Shown here: in pieces, positions 8,295 to 16,201 of the stretch
Position numbering within the stretch: the first letter of the stretch is position 1
Layout of the letters: every line of letters starts with the position of its first letter
Assembly (NCBI RefSeq): GCF_001953985.1
Contig: NZ_MBEI01000053.1
Location: 149,730 to 213,729, forward strand
Reading direction: 5' to 3'
Length of the DNA: 64,000 nucleotides
From: Mycobacterium colombiense
GTDB lineage: Bacteria; Actinomycetota; Actinomycetes; Mycobacteriales; Mycobacteriaceae
Position numbers and translations under genes: made by a program
The notes under the pieces: model-generated
The model's input: the letters and a program-made list of their open reading frames with translations, nothing else
What the model was told of the DNA's origin: nothing
The model's database searches: none

Positions 8295-9365
8295 TCAGCC
8301 CGGGCCGAGTCCCGGCACGATCTCGCCGAGGCTGAACGTCACCGGTTGTTCGAGCTGTTCATACGTGCACGAGCGCGGTTCGCGATCCGGACGCCAGCGA
8401 TTGAACTGCGCGGTATGACGAAATCGCCGCCCTTCCATGTGGTCGTAGCGGACCTCGACCACACGTTCGGGCCGCAGCGGCACGAACGACAGATCCTTAC
8501 CGGCGTTCCAGCGCGAGAACTCGTTCTTACGAGGAGTCCGCTCGCCGGCTTCGTGCGCGGCCCAATTCCACGGATGATCCTCGAAATCTGTGACGAGGGG
8601 CTGTAGTTCGTCGAACAGCCGCCGCCGCTCGGCCATCGGAAACGCGCCGATCACGCCGACCGACGCGAGCTGGCCGTCATCCTGATACAGACCCAACAAC
8701 AGCGAACCAATCGCGCCGGCACCGGATTTGTGCACCCGATAGCCGGCGACCACACAGTCGGCGGTCCGCTCGTGCTTGATCTTGAACATGATCCGCTTGT
8801 CCGGCTGGTAGGTGATGGCGAGCGGCTTGGCAATGACGCCGTCGAGGCCGGCACCCTCGAATTCGTCGAACCAGCGCTGCGCGGTGCCCAGATCGGTCGT
8901 CGCCGGCGTGACATGGATCGAGGGTCCCGAGCCCGCCAGGGCGTCGACCAGGGCGGCGCGCCGCTCGCTGAAGGGTCGTCGGGTGTAGTCGTCGTCGCCG
9001 AGGGCGAGCAAGTCGAACGCGATGAAGGACGCCGGCGTAGCCTCGGCGAGCATCCGCACCCGCGAGTCGGCCGGGTGAATGCGTTGCTGCAGCGCCTCGA
9101 AATCCAGTCCGTGGTCGGTGGCGATGACGATTTCGCCGTCGATCACGCAGCGCTCCGGCAGCTCGGCGTTGACCGCGGCGACCAGATCGGGGAAATAGCG
9201 CGTCATCGGCCGTTCGTTGCGGCTGCCCAGCTCGACCTGATCGTGGTCGCGGAAACAGATCGACCTGAAGCCGTCCCACTTGGGCTCATAGGACGCGTCA
9301 GGGGGAATTGAGCGCACCGACTTCGCCAGCATCGGCGACACCGGCGGCATGACAGGAAGGTCCAT
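8295..9365 (-). CDS. ligC: ATP-dependent DNA ligase LigC
   Basis: A 356-residue ATP-dependent DNA ligase of the LigC type. The adenylated lysine is Lys29 in EPKWDGFR (motif I), followed by IDGEIV (III), DGVIAK (IV) and IMFKIK (V), then an OB-fold. It lacks the extra nuclease and polymerase modules of LigD. In M. tuberculosis LigC is encoded beside the LigD-like polymerase gene (Rv3730c/Rv3731, by recall) and is linked to gap filling and excision repair. The ATG at 9365 is preferred over longer in-frame extensions because it gives the family length and has CACAAT six bases upstream. It is divergent from the polymerase gene by 26 bp. Confidence 0.93.
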   Translation of the reverse strand: MDLPVMPPVSPMLAKSVRSIPPDASYEPKWDGFRSICFRDHDQVELGSRNERPMTRYFPDLVAAVNAELPERCVIDGEIVIATDHGLDFEALQQRIHPADSRVRMLAEATPASFIAFDLLALGDDDYTRRPFSERRAALVDALAGSGPSIHVTPATTDLGTAQRWFDEFEGAGLDGVIAKPLAITYQPDKRIMFKIKHERTADCVVAGYRVHKSGAGAIGSLLLGLYQDDGQLASVGVIGAFPMAERRRLFDELQPLVTDFEDHPWNWAAHEAGERTPRKNEFSRWNAGKDLSFVPLRPERVVEVRYDHMEGRRFRHTAQFNRWRPDREPRSCTYEQLEQPVTFSLGEIVPGLGPG

Positions 9366-9391
9366 AGCCTGATTGTGCTGGAATCGAGGGT

Positions 9392-10423
9392 ATGGCTGCT
9401 GCAGAAGAGCTCGACGTCGACGGCGTCGCGGTGCGCCTGACCAATCCGGACAAGGTGTATTTCCCCAAACTGGGGTCGAAGGGGACCAAGCGACATTTGG
9501 TGGACTACTATCGCGCCGTCGCGGGCGGTCCGATGCTCGACACGCTGCGCGACCGGCCCACCCACCTGCAGCGCTTCCCGGACGGCATCGACGGCGAGGA
9601 GATCTACCAGAAGCGGATCCCGCAGCACCATCCCGACTACCTGCAGACGTGCCAGGTGACGTTTCCGTCCGGGCGGACGGCCGACGCGCTGAAGGTGACT
9701 CATCCGGCGGCGGTCGTGTGGGCGGCACAGATGGGCACCGTCACCTTGCACCCGTGGCAGGTGCGCTGTCCGGATACCGACCATCCCGACGAACTGCGCA
9801 TCGATCTGGACCCGCAGCCCGGTGTCGCGTTCGAGCAGGCGCGCACCGTCGCGGTCGAGGTGCTGCGGCCGCTGCTCGACGAGCTCGGTCTGGTCGGATA
9901 TCCGAAGACCTCGGGAGGTCGCGGGATCCACGTCTTTCTGCGGATCGCCAGCGACTGGGATTTCATCGAGGTGCGCCGCGCCGGCATCGCCCTGGCCCGC
10001 GAGGTCGAGCGCCGTGCGCCCGATCTCGTCACCACGTCCTGGTGGAAGGAAGAGCGCGGCGAGCGCATCTTCATCGACTTCAACCAGAATGCCCGGGACC
10101 GCACCATGGCGTCGGCGTATTCGGTGCGGCGCACACCGATCGCGACGGTATCGATGCCGCTGACGTGGGAGGCGCTGGCCGACGCCGAGCCGGACGACTA
10201 CACCGTGGCAACCGTGCCCGATCTGGTCAGAGATCGAGAAGACCCCTGGGCCGCAATGGATGAGGCGGTCCAGTCGATCGCTTCCCTACTGGAAATGGCG
10301 GAGGCCGACGAAGAGCGCGGGCTGGGGGATATGCCGTATCCGCCGAATTACCCGAAAATGCCGGGAGAACCCAAACGCGTTCAGCCCAGCCGGGATCGAG
10401 ATCTCAAAAGCGACAAGGGCTAG
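9392..10423 (+). CDS. LigD-type primase-polymerase (PolD1-like)
   Basis: A 343-residue archaeo-eukaryotic primase-fold polymerase related to the LigD polymerase domain. Metal-binding acidic residues lie in RIDLDPQPG (D-x-D), and the conserved SGGRGIHVFL and VRRTPIATVSMPLTW blocks are present. Stand-alone PolD enzymes fill short DNA gaps and can insert ribonucleotides. The gene pairs head-to-head with ligC across only 26 bp, so ligase and polymerase probably share a promoter region and a repair pathway. Strand-end-binding Ku is not in the window. Confidence 0.9.
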   Translation: MAAAEELDVDGVAVRLTNPDKVYFPKLGSKGTKRHLVDYYRAVAGGPMLDTLRDRPTHLQRFPDGIDGEEIYQKRIPQHHPDYLQTCQVTFPSGRTADALKVTHPAAVVWAAQMGTVTLHPWQVRCPDTDHPDELRIDLDPQPGVAFEQARTVAVEVLRPLLDELGLVGYPKTSGGRGIHVFLRIASDWDFIEVRRAGIALAREVERRAPDLVTTSWWKEERGERIFIDFNQNARDRTMASAYSVRRTPIATVSMPLTWEALADAEPDDYTVATVPDLVRDREDPWAAMDEAVQSIASLLEMAEADEERGLGDMPYPPNYPKMPGEPKRVQPSRDRDLKSDKG

Positions 10424-11111
10424 CCGAAAGTCATCGAGTGCTCGCGGGATCGGAACCGCGGCCGGCGATTGGCCCGCGTTTACCCTCTCGCGTAGATCGC
10501 TGCCCACGTGAGGACCCAACGTTAGCACCTGCGACGCACCCCCGGGGGTGATTCTCTTGCGCCGCAGTGGCTTAAGGCGATTTGTCACAGTGACAATCCG
10601 GGTCATCGGGCATGGGGAACCGCGCGGCGCAAGGCCTCGGTGGGAAATGCCGAGCCAGCGTTAAGCTTGGAATTGCCAACCGGATTCAAACCACACGAAT
10701 TCCCCCACCCGAACTACCGAGGTGTCGGGGCCAACCACTTGTCAGCATTGATGCGCTGAGGCGATTAGTTTACCGCTAACCCGTGCAAAGGCAGCAAGCA
10801 ATTCGCGTGGAGCGTGCGCACGGCCCGAACGTGCGCACGCGCCCGCGTGCTTCGAGTGCCGGCGTGGTGTCCAGAGGTGACCGGAAACGCAACCGGCGGT
10901 CCGCAAAAGCCTTGAAGCCCAGTTGCTTTCAGATCACCAGGCCCCTGGCCGATGCGGTCACGGCACCATCCGCTGCGCCGGCACGTCGCGGCATCTAGCC
11001 GTGCGAGGACTGGCACCCAATGTCATTAGGGGAGCACTCAATAGGCCCGAATATGGGCCATACCGAGTAATGGGTGCGAGTAGCTGAGACCCTGCCGGTT
11101 GCCCGGCAGAC
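10424..11111. other. Intergenic region, ~690 bp, no convincing gene
   Basis: No reading frame here has convincing protein character. Visible structures are a CACCCCCGGGGGTG palindrome (10537-10550) followed by ATTCTCTT, a weak candidate terminator for the polymerase gene; the perfect palindrome TTGTCACAGTGACAA (10582-10596); and a 10-bp perfect stem with a 9-nt loop (arms 10812-10821 and 10831-10840). The region looks less GC-rich than its flanks. Confidence 0.5.
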
Positions 11112-11234
11112 CTACATTGTGCAGGTCAGGTTAGGTCCGCAGTCGATTGTTATCGGCGTTGTGCAGCCGGAAGCCGTGAGGGCGGTGAAGGTGAGGAGAA
11201 GACCAAGAACAACTTTGTATTTCAGACCAGACAT
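11112..11234 (-). CDS. Candidate 40-residue secreted lipopeptide
   Basis: A very short frame coding 40 residues. The start is basic (MSGLKYK), a hydrophobic stretch VVLGLLLTFTALTA follows, then SGC, like a lipoprotein signal peptide with Cys24 as the lipidated residue. The mature part is only 17 residues with two further Cys and several Thr. GGAG lies 5 nt before the ATG. The lipobox is imperfect (Ala rather than Leu/Val at -3), so it could instead be a tiny Sec-exported peptide. I do not recognise a family. Confidence 0.45.
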   Translation of the reverse strand: MSGLKYKVVLGLLLTFTALTASGCTTPITIDCGPNLTCTM

Positions 11235-11709
11235 GACCACTCCGTCCGTAGGAGAAATCCGACGCCCGAGAGTAGAGATATTACGCTGCCAGCTCTCTTA
11301 TGAGTATGGGTATGAGTAATTTTCGATTAATTACGTCACCTGACTGAAAGCAGACGGGTAACGAGCGCGCGAATTCGAATCGTCGCTACGGCGTGGGCGC
11401 GTAAATTCCCGAGAAAATCGAGTTCTACTGCGCCGCAAGGCGGGTAGTTGAATGCGATCGTCGCGGTTTGTCCTGGTCGAATAGCGAAGACGGCGCTTTG
11501 CGGCCGCCCTACCCGCATTCGCGAGAATGCGGATGGCCTTAAAGGCGTTGCCGCGAAACGGGATACGAGCTTGCCCAACGGGCTCAAATCCAACTTTCAG
11601 TACGGGATTTCGCGTCTGCCTAAACTGCGAGTACGTGATTGGCTATTTGATTGGCGATTTGCGGCCGGATCAGCCGCCGCCGAGACCGACAAAAGTAGGC
11701 TCATTGGCT
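11235..11709. other. Intergenic region upstream of the GH172-type gene
   Basis: About 475 bp with AT-rich patches (for example around 11310-11335). A perfect 8-bp stem closed by a GCGA tetraloop lies at 11513-11532. A reading frame from 11527 continues into the downstream gene, but residues before 11710 have no signal-peptide or domain character. No other feature is supported. Confidence 0.4.
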
Positions 11710-13752
11710 ATGTCGGTGGCGGCGCGGGTTAGTTCCACGGTATTCGCGTTGCTGCTATTGGTAATTCCCGGAGCCGGGGTGGCCGGCGCGGAGCCGGCCG
11801 CACCCGACACAAGCCAATCGGGCGCACGAATGGTCGGCTGGGATACCTATCGCCGATTGGACCGATTGCCCTATTTGAACGCCGGTTCGCAGACGCTGCA
11901 GGTATCGAGCTTTGACCGCAGCGGCGGCGATTTCGACATATCCACCGGCAATCGCAACGGCAGTGGCGGGTGCCTGGGACCCGGGGGCGCCGGCTGCGTC
12001 ATCGCGGAGGATCACGGTGCCGGTGAAATCGATTCGATCTGGCTGACCCGCGATGGCGGCAATGTCCGCGCGCTCGGGAACATCCGCATCGAGCTGGACG
12101 GGCAGGCCGTTGTAGACGCACCACTGCAATCGTTGGTCGACGGCAAATTGGGCGCGCCGTTCGTATGGCCGCTGGTGGCCAACGCCGCACAATCGCCGGG
12201 CGGCGTCTACATCAAGGTGCCGATGCCCTACCGGCGCTCGATGCGGGTCAGCGTCACATCGCATTTGGAGTATTACCACGTCGACTATCGGCAGTTGCCC
12301 GATGCCGACGGGGTGAATACGTTCTCACCATCCGATCCCGCGCTCGATGTGCTGGACACGCTCAAGTCCGCCGGCGTGGTTGACCCCAAACCGGCGGCAG
12401 CCGGTGCGGCGCACAGCACCCGGGTCAGCGACCTGGCCGCCGGCGCCGCGCAAACGATCGCGGAATCGACTGGCTCGGCCAGCATCTCGGAGCTGCGGCT
12501 GCAGCTGCCCGCACCGGCTGCGGAACAGCTGGACGGATTGCGGCTGCAGGTTGAGTTCGACGGCCGAACCATGGTCGACTCGCCGCTCGGGGAGTTCTTC
12601 GGCGCCGGCCTCGGTGCGAACCCCGTGCGATCGTTGATGTTCGGCACCAGCGTCCAACAAGATGGGTCGTTGGTGTTATGTGATTGGTGGCCAATGCCTT
12701 TCGCGCAGGCGGCCCGTGTCACGCTCGTCAACGCGGGTGCCGGCCCGGTGACGGGGATAGTCAGCGACGTCGCCACCACACCCGACGCCCAATGGGCGCC
12801 CGCGTTGACCAGCGGCCGCGCCGGCTACTTCACCGCGCGCTCGCACGCCGGACCGACTGCCGCGGGCCAGGATTGGGTGTTCGCCGAGGAACAGGGTCGC
12901 GGCAAATTCGTCGGCGTCAGTCACACCATTCGCGGCTATCGAACCAGAACGGCGTTCAGCGATGACGCCCCGTACTTTCTGGAAGGCGCCGAGCGGGTCT
13001 ACACCGACGGCGCCGCGTCCCCGCAGTGGTACGGCACCGGCACCGAGGACCTCTACGAGGGCGGCTGGTACTTCAAGAACGGCACCCACTTCAGCGACCC
13101 GCTCAACGGCCAGCCCGATCAACGCACCGCCACGGGCGGATGCGCCGACTACTGCGTCGCCGTGTACCGGATCATGCTGGCCGACGCGATCGGCTATCAC
13201 TCCGGGATCCGATTCGGCATCGAGCACGGGAAGAGGAATATGGTCCAACCCGACTACAGCTCAACCGCATTCCTCTACACGCAGCCCGACGCCTGCATCG
13301 CCGCCGGCGACGACGTCAGCCCCGCCGATCCCGTCAATCGAGTCCTGCACGGCTACACCGACTCCGACGCGACCGATCAGCTGCTGCTCAGCGAATACGA
13401 GGGCACTCAGGACACCCTGCCCGTGGCCGGCTCCGTCCGTACCACCCAGGGCGCGATCACCTTTCACGTCCAGCTCGATCCGGACAACCACGGCGTCCTG
13501 CTGCGGCGCACCTCGGATCAAGCAACCGGATTTCAATCGGCGGACGTCGCCGTCGACGGCGTACCGACGGGCAACTGGCTACAGCCGCGCAGCAACACCT
13601 TTCACCGGTGGCTGGACGACACCTACCTGGTGCCGCAGTCGGTGACCGCGGGCAAGGCGCAGGTGACCGTCACCCTGACGCCCACCGCCGACTCACCGCC
13701 CTGGACCGCCAGCCGCTACCACGTCGACACACTCACGGGGCCCTCTGACTAG
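11710..13752 (+). CDS. Secreted DUF2961 (GH172-type) glycoside hydrolase
   Basis: A 680-residue exported protein. The ATG at 11710 gives a clean signal peptide (MSVAARVSST, hydrophobic core, cleavage near AGA-EP at residue ~27). The body matches DUF2961, now glycoside hydrolase family 172, with the signature WYGTGTEDLYEGGWYF and Glu446 as the likely catalytic acid within GTGTED. Characterised GH172 enzymes act on furanosides, including exo-alpha-D-arabinofuranosidases that degrade mycobacterial arabinan. An envelope arabinan-trimming role is therefore plausible. Its end overlaps the convergent rhomboid-like gene by 60 bp. The longer frame from 11527 would add 61 uncharacteristic residues and is rejected. 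Confidence 0.8.
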   Translation: MSVAARVSSTVFALLLLVIPGAGVAGAEPAAPDTSQSGARMVGWDTYRRLDRLPYLNAGSQTLQVSSFDRSGGDFDISTGNRNGSGGCLGPGGAGCVIAEDHGAGEIDSIWLTRDGGNVRALGNIRIELDGQAVVDAPLQSLVDGKLGAPFVWPLVANAAQSPGGVYIKVPMPYRRSMRVSVTSHLEYYHVDYRQLPDADGVNTFSPSDPALDVLDTLKSAGVVDPKPAAAGAAHSTRVSDLAAGAAQTIAESTGSASISELRLQLPAPAAEQLDGLRLQVEFDGRTMVDSPLGEFFGAGLGANPVRSLMFGTSVQQDGSLVLCDWWPMPFAQAARVTLVNAGAGPVTGIVSDVATTPDAQWAPALTSGRAGYFTARSHAGPTAAGQDWVFAEEQGRGKFVGVSHTIRGYRTRTAFSDDAPYFLEGAERVYTDGAASPQWYGTGTEDLYEGGWYFKNGTHFSDPLNGQPDQRTATGGCADYCVAVYRIMLADAIGYHSGIRFGIEHGKRNMVQPDYSSTAFLYTQPDACIAAGDDVSPADPVNRVLHGYTDSDATDQLLLSEYEGTQDTLPVAGSVRTTQGAITFHVQLDPDNHGVLLRRTSDQATGFQSADVAVDGVPTGNWLQPRSNTFHRWLDDTYLVPQSVTAGKAQVTVTLTPTADSPPWTASRYHVDTLTGPSD

Positions 13753-14523
13753 GCAGCGATCGGTGGCCAGTCCGATGAGCGCACCGGCCAGGCCGCCGGC
13801 CGGCGCCATCAGCGAAGGCCCGGCGAGCAACAGATAGCCGAACGTGACACCGACCATGAGCAGGGCCTGCTGCAGCGGTGTCCAGATGGCGGCCGGCCGC
13901 ATCCGGAACGACAATCCGATGCCGAGCAGCAACGCCACCACGTGACCGACGGCGGTGAAGTCAGCACTCACGGCCGCCACCACCGCGGTTCCCAGCCACC
14001 AGCCCGCCCAGACCCCGCGCCAGCGCGCCGGGATCGCCGCCGTGAACGCGCCGAGCACGCACACCGCGCCATAACTGATCCCCACGTCACTGGCGCGGGC
14101 GACCGAGACCGGCAGCATCCCCGTCTCGATGGCGGCGACCAGCCCGACCGCGACGATCACCGTGGCGCCGATGTGGCCGACGGCGAAGGTGACGAGCAGA
14201 TCCCGGCCGCACCACATGAGTTCACCCAAAGCCAGCAGGCAGACCAGCCCGGGCAGCCAGAAGAACAGGTCGCCGCCGTCGTTGACGAATGCGCTCCCGA
14301 TCAAGGTGCCCAGATGGCCGCGCCCGAGGTTGTGAACGTTTGTGCTCATCCGGCTTACGGCGACCTCGTGCGCGTGCGGGCCCAGCGCCGCGAGGATGAG
14401 GTAGATGGCGAGCAGGATGACCGCATAGCTGGCCGTGACCCGCACCGACGCCGCGGCGGGCGCGGCCCGCAGCGGCGCCTGTGTCCAGCGCAATGCGCCG
14501 TCGCGGGTGGCGGCGAATGTCAT
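13693..14523 (-). CDS. Rhomboid-like integral membrane protein
   Basis: A 276-residue polytopic membrane protein with about six hydrophobic segments (first TM near SYAVILLAIYLILAAL). It has the rhomboid-like elements SDVGISYGAVC (G-x-S) and a later GHVVALLLG His, which match the Ser-His dyad layout of rhomboid proteases. The loop MSTNVHNLGRGHLGTLIGSAFVNDGGDLF is typical of mycobacterial rhomboid-like proteins. The ATG at 14523 is chosen; upstream in-frame codons add a charged, non-membrane leader. Its last 20 codons overlap the convergent GH172-type gene. Proteolytic activity is possible but not shown. Confidence 0.7.
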   Translation of the reverse strand: MTFAATRDGALRWTQAPLRAAPAAASVRVTASYAVILLAIYLILAALGPHAHEVAVSRMSTNVHNLGRGHLGTLIGSAFVNDGGDLFFWLPGLVCLLALGELMWCGRDLLVTFAVGHIGATVIVAVGLVAAIETGMLPVSVARASDVGISYGAVCVLGAFTAAIPARWRGVWAGWWLGTAVVAAVSADFTAVGHVVALLLGIGLSFRMRPAAIWTPLQQALLMVGVTFGYLLLAGPSLMAPAGGLAGALIGLATDRCLVRGPRECVDVVAAGGPGR

Positions 14524-14627
14524 GGTTCCACGGTGCGGGCCCGGCGGGCGGCCTGCCTGGTTCTTAACGAAGCCTTCACACCCATGACGCAAATCTTCAC
14601 GGAGCCGAGCGGCCACGTGACGTCTCC

Positions 14628-14848
14628 TTAAAGAGAGGCGATCGCGGCGACGGCCTCATCGGCGGTCACGATGGGCGAGACCCGGTCGCCGCTTTTGTCA
14701 TTCGCCACCGGACCATCATCTCTCGGCCGCCCGCATAATGAACGGCACCTCGTCGGAAGCCGCGTGGCGGGCGGCCGCGGCCGGCGAACTCGGTGGCGAT
14801 GGCGCGCCCGATGCCGCGGTTGGCTCCGGTGATGAGAACGGAAGACAT
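14628..14848 (-). pseudogene. Decayed SDR gene (internal deletion plus frameshift)
   Basis: The first ~24 codons encode a perfect SDR N-terminus (SSVLITGANRGIGRAIATEF), then family resemblance stops after GRG. A plausible SDR C-terminus (NDKSGDRVSPIVTADEAV and on to the TAA at 14628) is found in a different frame only ~120 bp later. About 200 codons appear to be missing and the two ends are out of frame. It begins 6 nt after the thioesterase stop codon, so it was the second gene of that operon. Confidence 0.75.
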
Positions 14849-14854
14849 GGCAGC

Positions 14855-15439
14855 TCAATCCCTTTGGCGCTGGGTGCCGTTGCCGTTGTGTGTCCGGCCG
14901 GGCAAGTCGAAGACCAACAGCGTGCTGGTTGCGGTCGCGACGAGCGCTCCCGAGGCGTCGGTGGCCTTGGCTTCGGTGAACCCGATCCGCAATCCCGCCT
15001 TGACGACGGTGCCCACCGCGGTCAGCGGACCGCTGGCCACGGTGATGGCCTTCAGGTAGTTGACCTTGATTTCCACCGACGTGTAGCCGACGCCCTCGGC
15101 GAGCGTGGTGTGCAGCGCGCAGCCGGTGACGGTGTCCAGCAGGGTGCACACCGTGCCGCCATGAACCGTTCCCAGCGGGTTGTACATGGACCCGTCGGGC
15201 GTGCAGGTGAACGTGATGCGACCGCTCGCGACTTCGGTGACGCGCATCTGGATGAGCTCACCGATCGGCGGTGGCGGCAACTGGCCGTCGCCTACGGCGC
15301 GCCAGTAGGCGAGGCCGGACATCGCCGCGGCGGTGGACTGGGTGGTGATCGGGTCGTGCCAGGTGATCAGCCGTGACTCCTTGTCACCCCAGCCCTCGAT
15401 AGCGGCTTGGTCAGCGCGAATGTCCTGCGGGTGGACCAT
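14855..15439 (-). CDS. PaaI-type hotdog-fold thioesterase
   Basis: A 194-residue hotdog-fold acyl-CoA thioesterase. The family segment NPLGTVHGGTVCTLLDTVTGCAL is present (HGG motif and following acidic Asp), then TSVEIKVNYLKAI. Such enzymes hydrolyse aromatic or medium-chain acyl-CoA esters in the cytoplasm. The ATG at 15439 has AAGGGGA upstream and is preferred over an in-frame extension to 15493. The gene is divergent from the TetR at 15535, whose likely operators lie in between, so it is probably under that repressor. The SDR remnant follows in the same operon. Confidence 0.85.
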   Translation of the reverse strand: MVHPQDIRADQAAIEGWGDKESRLITWHDPITTQSTAAAMSGLAYWRAVGDGQLPPPPIGELIQMRVTEVASGRITFTCTPDGSMYNPLGTVHGGTVCTLLDTVTGCALHTTLAEGVGYTSVEIKVNYLKAITVASGPLTAVGTVVKAGLRIGFTEAKATDASGALVATATSTLLVFDLPGRTHNGNGTQRQRD

Positions 15440-15452
15440 CCCGTCCCCTTCG

Positions 15453-15525
15453 GAAAAACTGATCGGTTTACTTCTATAGGGCCAAGCTAGCAATAAGCGG
15501 CACTCTTGTAAACCGAACGGTGTAC
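15453..15525. promoter_or_regulatory. Divergent promoter with two related TetR-type operator sites
   Basis: A near-perfect 18-bp palindrome, GTAAACCGAACGGTGTAC, lies at 15508-15525 and covers the TetR -10 element (TACTAT, 15523-15528), which is six bases from the ATG at 15535. A second site at 15454-15471 (AAAAACTGATCGGTTTAC) shares the half CGGTTTAC and faces the thioesterase. The layout fits autoregulation by the TetR and repression of the thioesterase. Confidence 0.7.
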
Positions 15526-15534
15526 TATCGCGAC

Positions 15535-16122
15535 ATGAGCGCAGCCACAGCGCAGCCGCGTCCGGCCGCCGGCCGCGGCGCGCGCGAACGCATCGAGCGC
15601 GCGGCGGCCCGGCTCTTCTACCGCAATGGCATCCACGCGACCGGCGTCGAACTCATCGCGCACGAGGCCGGCGTCTCCAAGCGAACGCTGTATCAGCACT
15701 TCGCCAGCAAGAACGAACTCGTCGACAACTACCTGCGCAACATCGAGTCCCGCGGCGGAGCGCCCACCGAGAAGCGCCTCGACGACGTCGCGCTTCCCGC
15801 CCGCGAGCGTCTGCTGGCCATCTTCGATCTGCGCCAATCAGACGTCGTGCGCGGCTGCCCCTTTCACAACGCCGCCGTGGAGTCGGCCGGATCGCTCGCC
15901 ACGACCGACGAGATCGTGCGGACCCACAAGCGGGATTTCACCGACCGCCTCATCGCCGTCGCCCGCGAGGCCGGTGCCGCCGATCCGCATCTGCTCGGCC
16001 AGCAGCTGGCCGTGCTGTTCGAGGGTGCCACCGCGATGGCCACGTCGCTGAATGACACCGCGCCCGTCGTCCATGCCCGCGCCGCCGCGGCGACGCTGAT
16101 CGAGGCCGCCCTGTGGTCTTGA
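15535..16122 (+). CDS. TetR family transcriptional regulator
   Basis: A 195-residue TetR repressor. The N-terminal helix-turn-helix is residues ~17-63 (RERIERAAARLFYRNGIHATGVELIAHEAGVSKRTLYQHFASKNELV). The C-terminal part is a ligand-binding helical domain of the family with a conserved FHNAAVESA segment. The chosen ATG lies exactly seven bases after the -10 TACTAT, so the mRNA is leaderless. The two palindromes in the intergenic gap are the natural operator candidates, and the divergent thioesterase is its most likely target. The inducer is unknown. Confidence 0.88.
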   Translation: MSAATAQPRPAAGRGARERIERAAARLFYRNGIHATGVELIAHEAGVSKRTLYQHFASKNELVDNYLRNIESRGGAPTEKRLDDVALPARERLLAIFDLRQSDVVRGCPFHNAAVESAGSLATTDEIVRTHKRDFTDRLIAVAREAGAADPHLLGQQLAVLFEGATAMATSLNDTAPVVHARAAAATLIEAALWS

Positions 16123-16164
16123 CGGACTCGTCGGGATGCTGCTAAACATGGCCTGCGCCACACT

Positions 16165-16182
16165 TTTGGGCGATCGCCCAAA
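16165..16182. promoter_or_regulatory. Perfect 18-bp palindrome upstream of SDR-P450 operon (operator copy 1)
   Basis: TTTGGGCGATCGCCCAAA is a perfect 9+9 inverted repeat, 20 nt before the ATG at 16202. Related sequences occur upstream of the crotonase-Rieske operon (21452-21469, one mismatch) and the SDR-ALDH operon (22578-22595, about 14 of 18). This marks a shared repressor site, probably for the TetR at 18259-18864. Confidence 0.75.
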
Positions 16183-16201
16183 GTCGATGGGTGGAGGACA
16201 T

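Noticed and set aside
9366..9728. In-frame N-terminal extension of ligC by ~120 residues
   Set aside because: It would overlap the divergent polymerase gene, adds an Arg/Ser/Pro-rich leader and departs from the family length.
10582..10596. TTGTCACAGTGACAA as an operator for the polymerase or lipopeptide gene
   Set aside because: The palindrome is perfect, but it is more than 150 nt downstream of the polymerase stop and far from any supported start, so no target can be named.
10765..11016. An 83-residue minus-strand frame in the gap after the polymerase gene
   Set aside because: Composition is Arg/Ala/Cys-rich as expected from reading GC-rich non-coding DNA; no ribosome site, domain or signal peptide.
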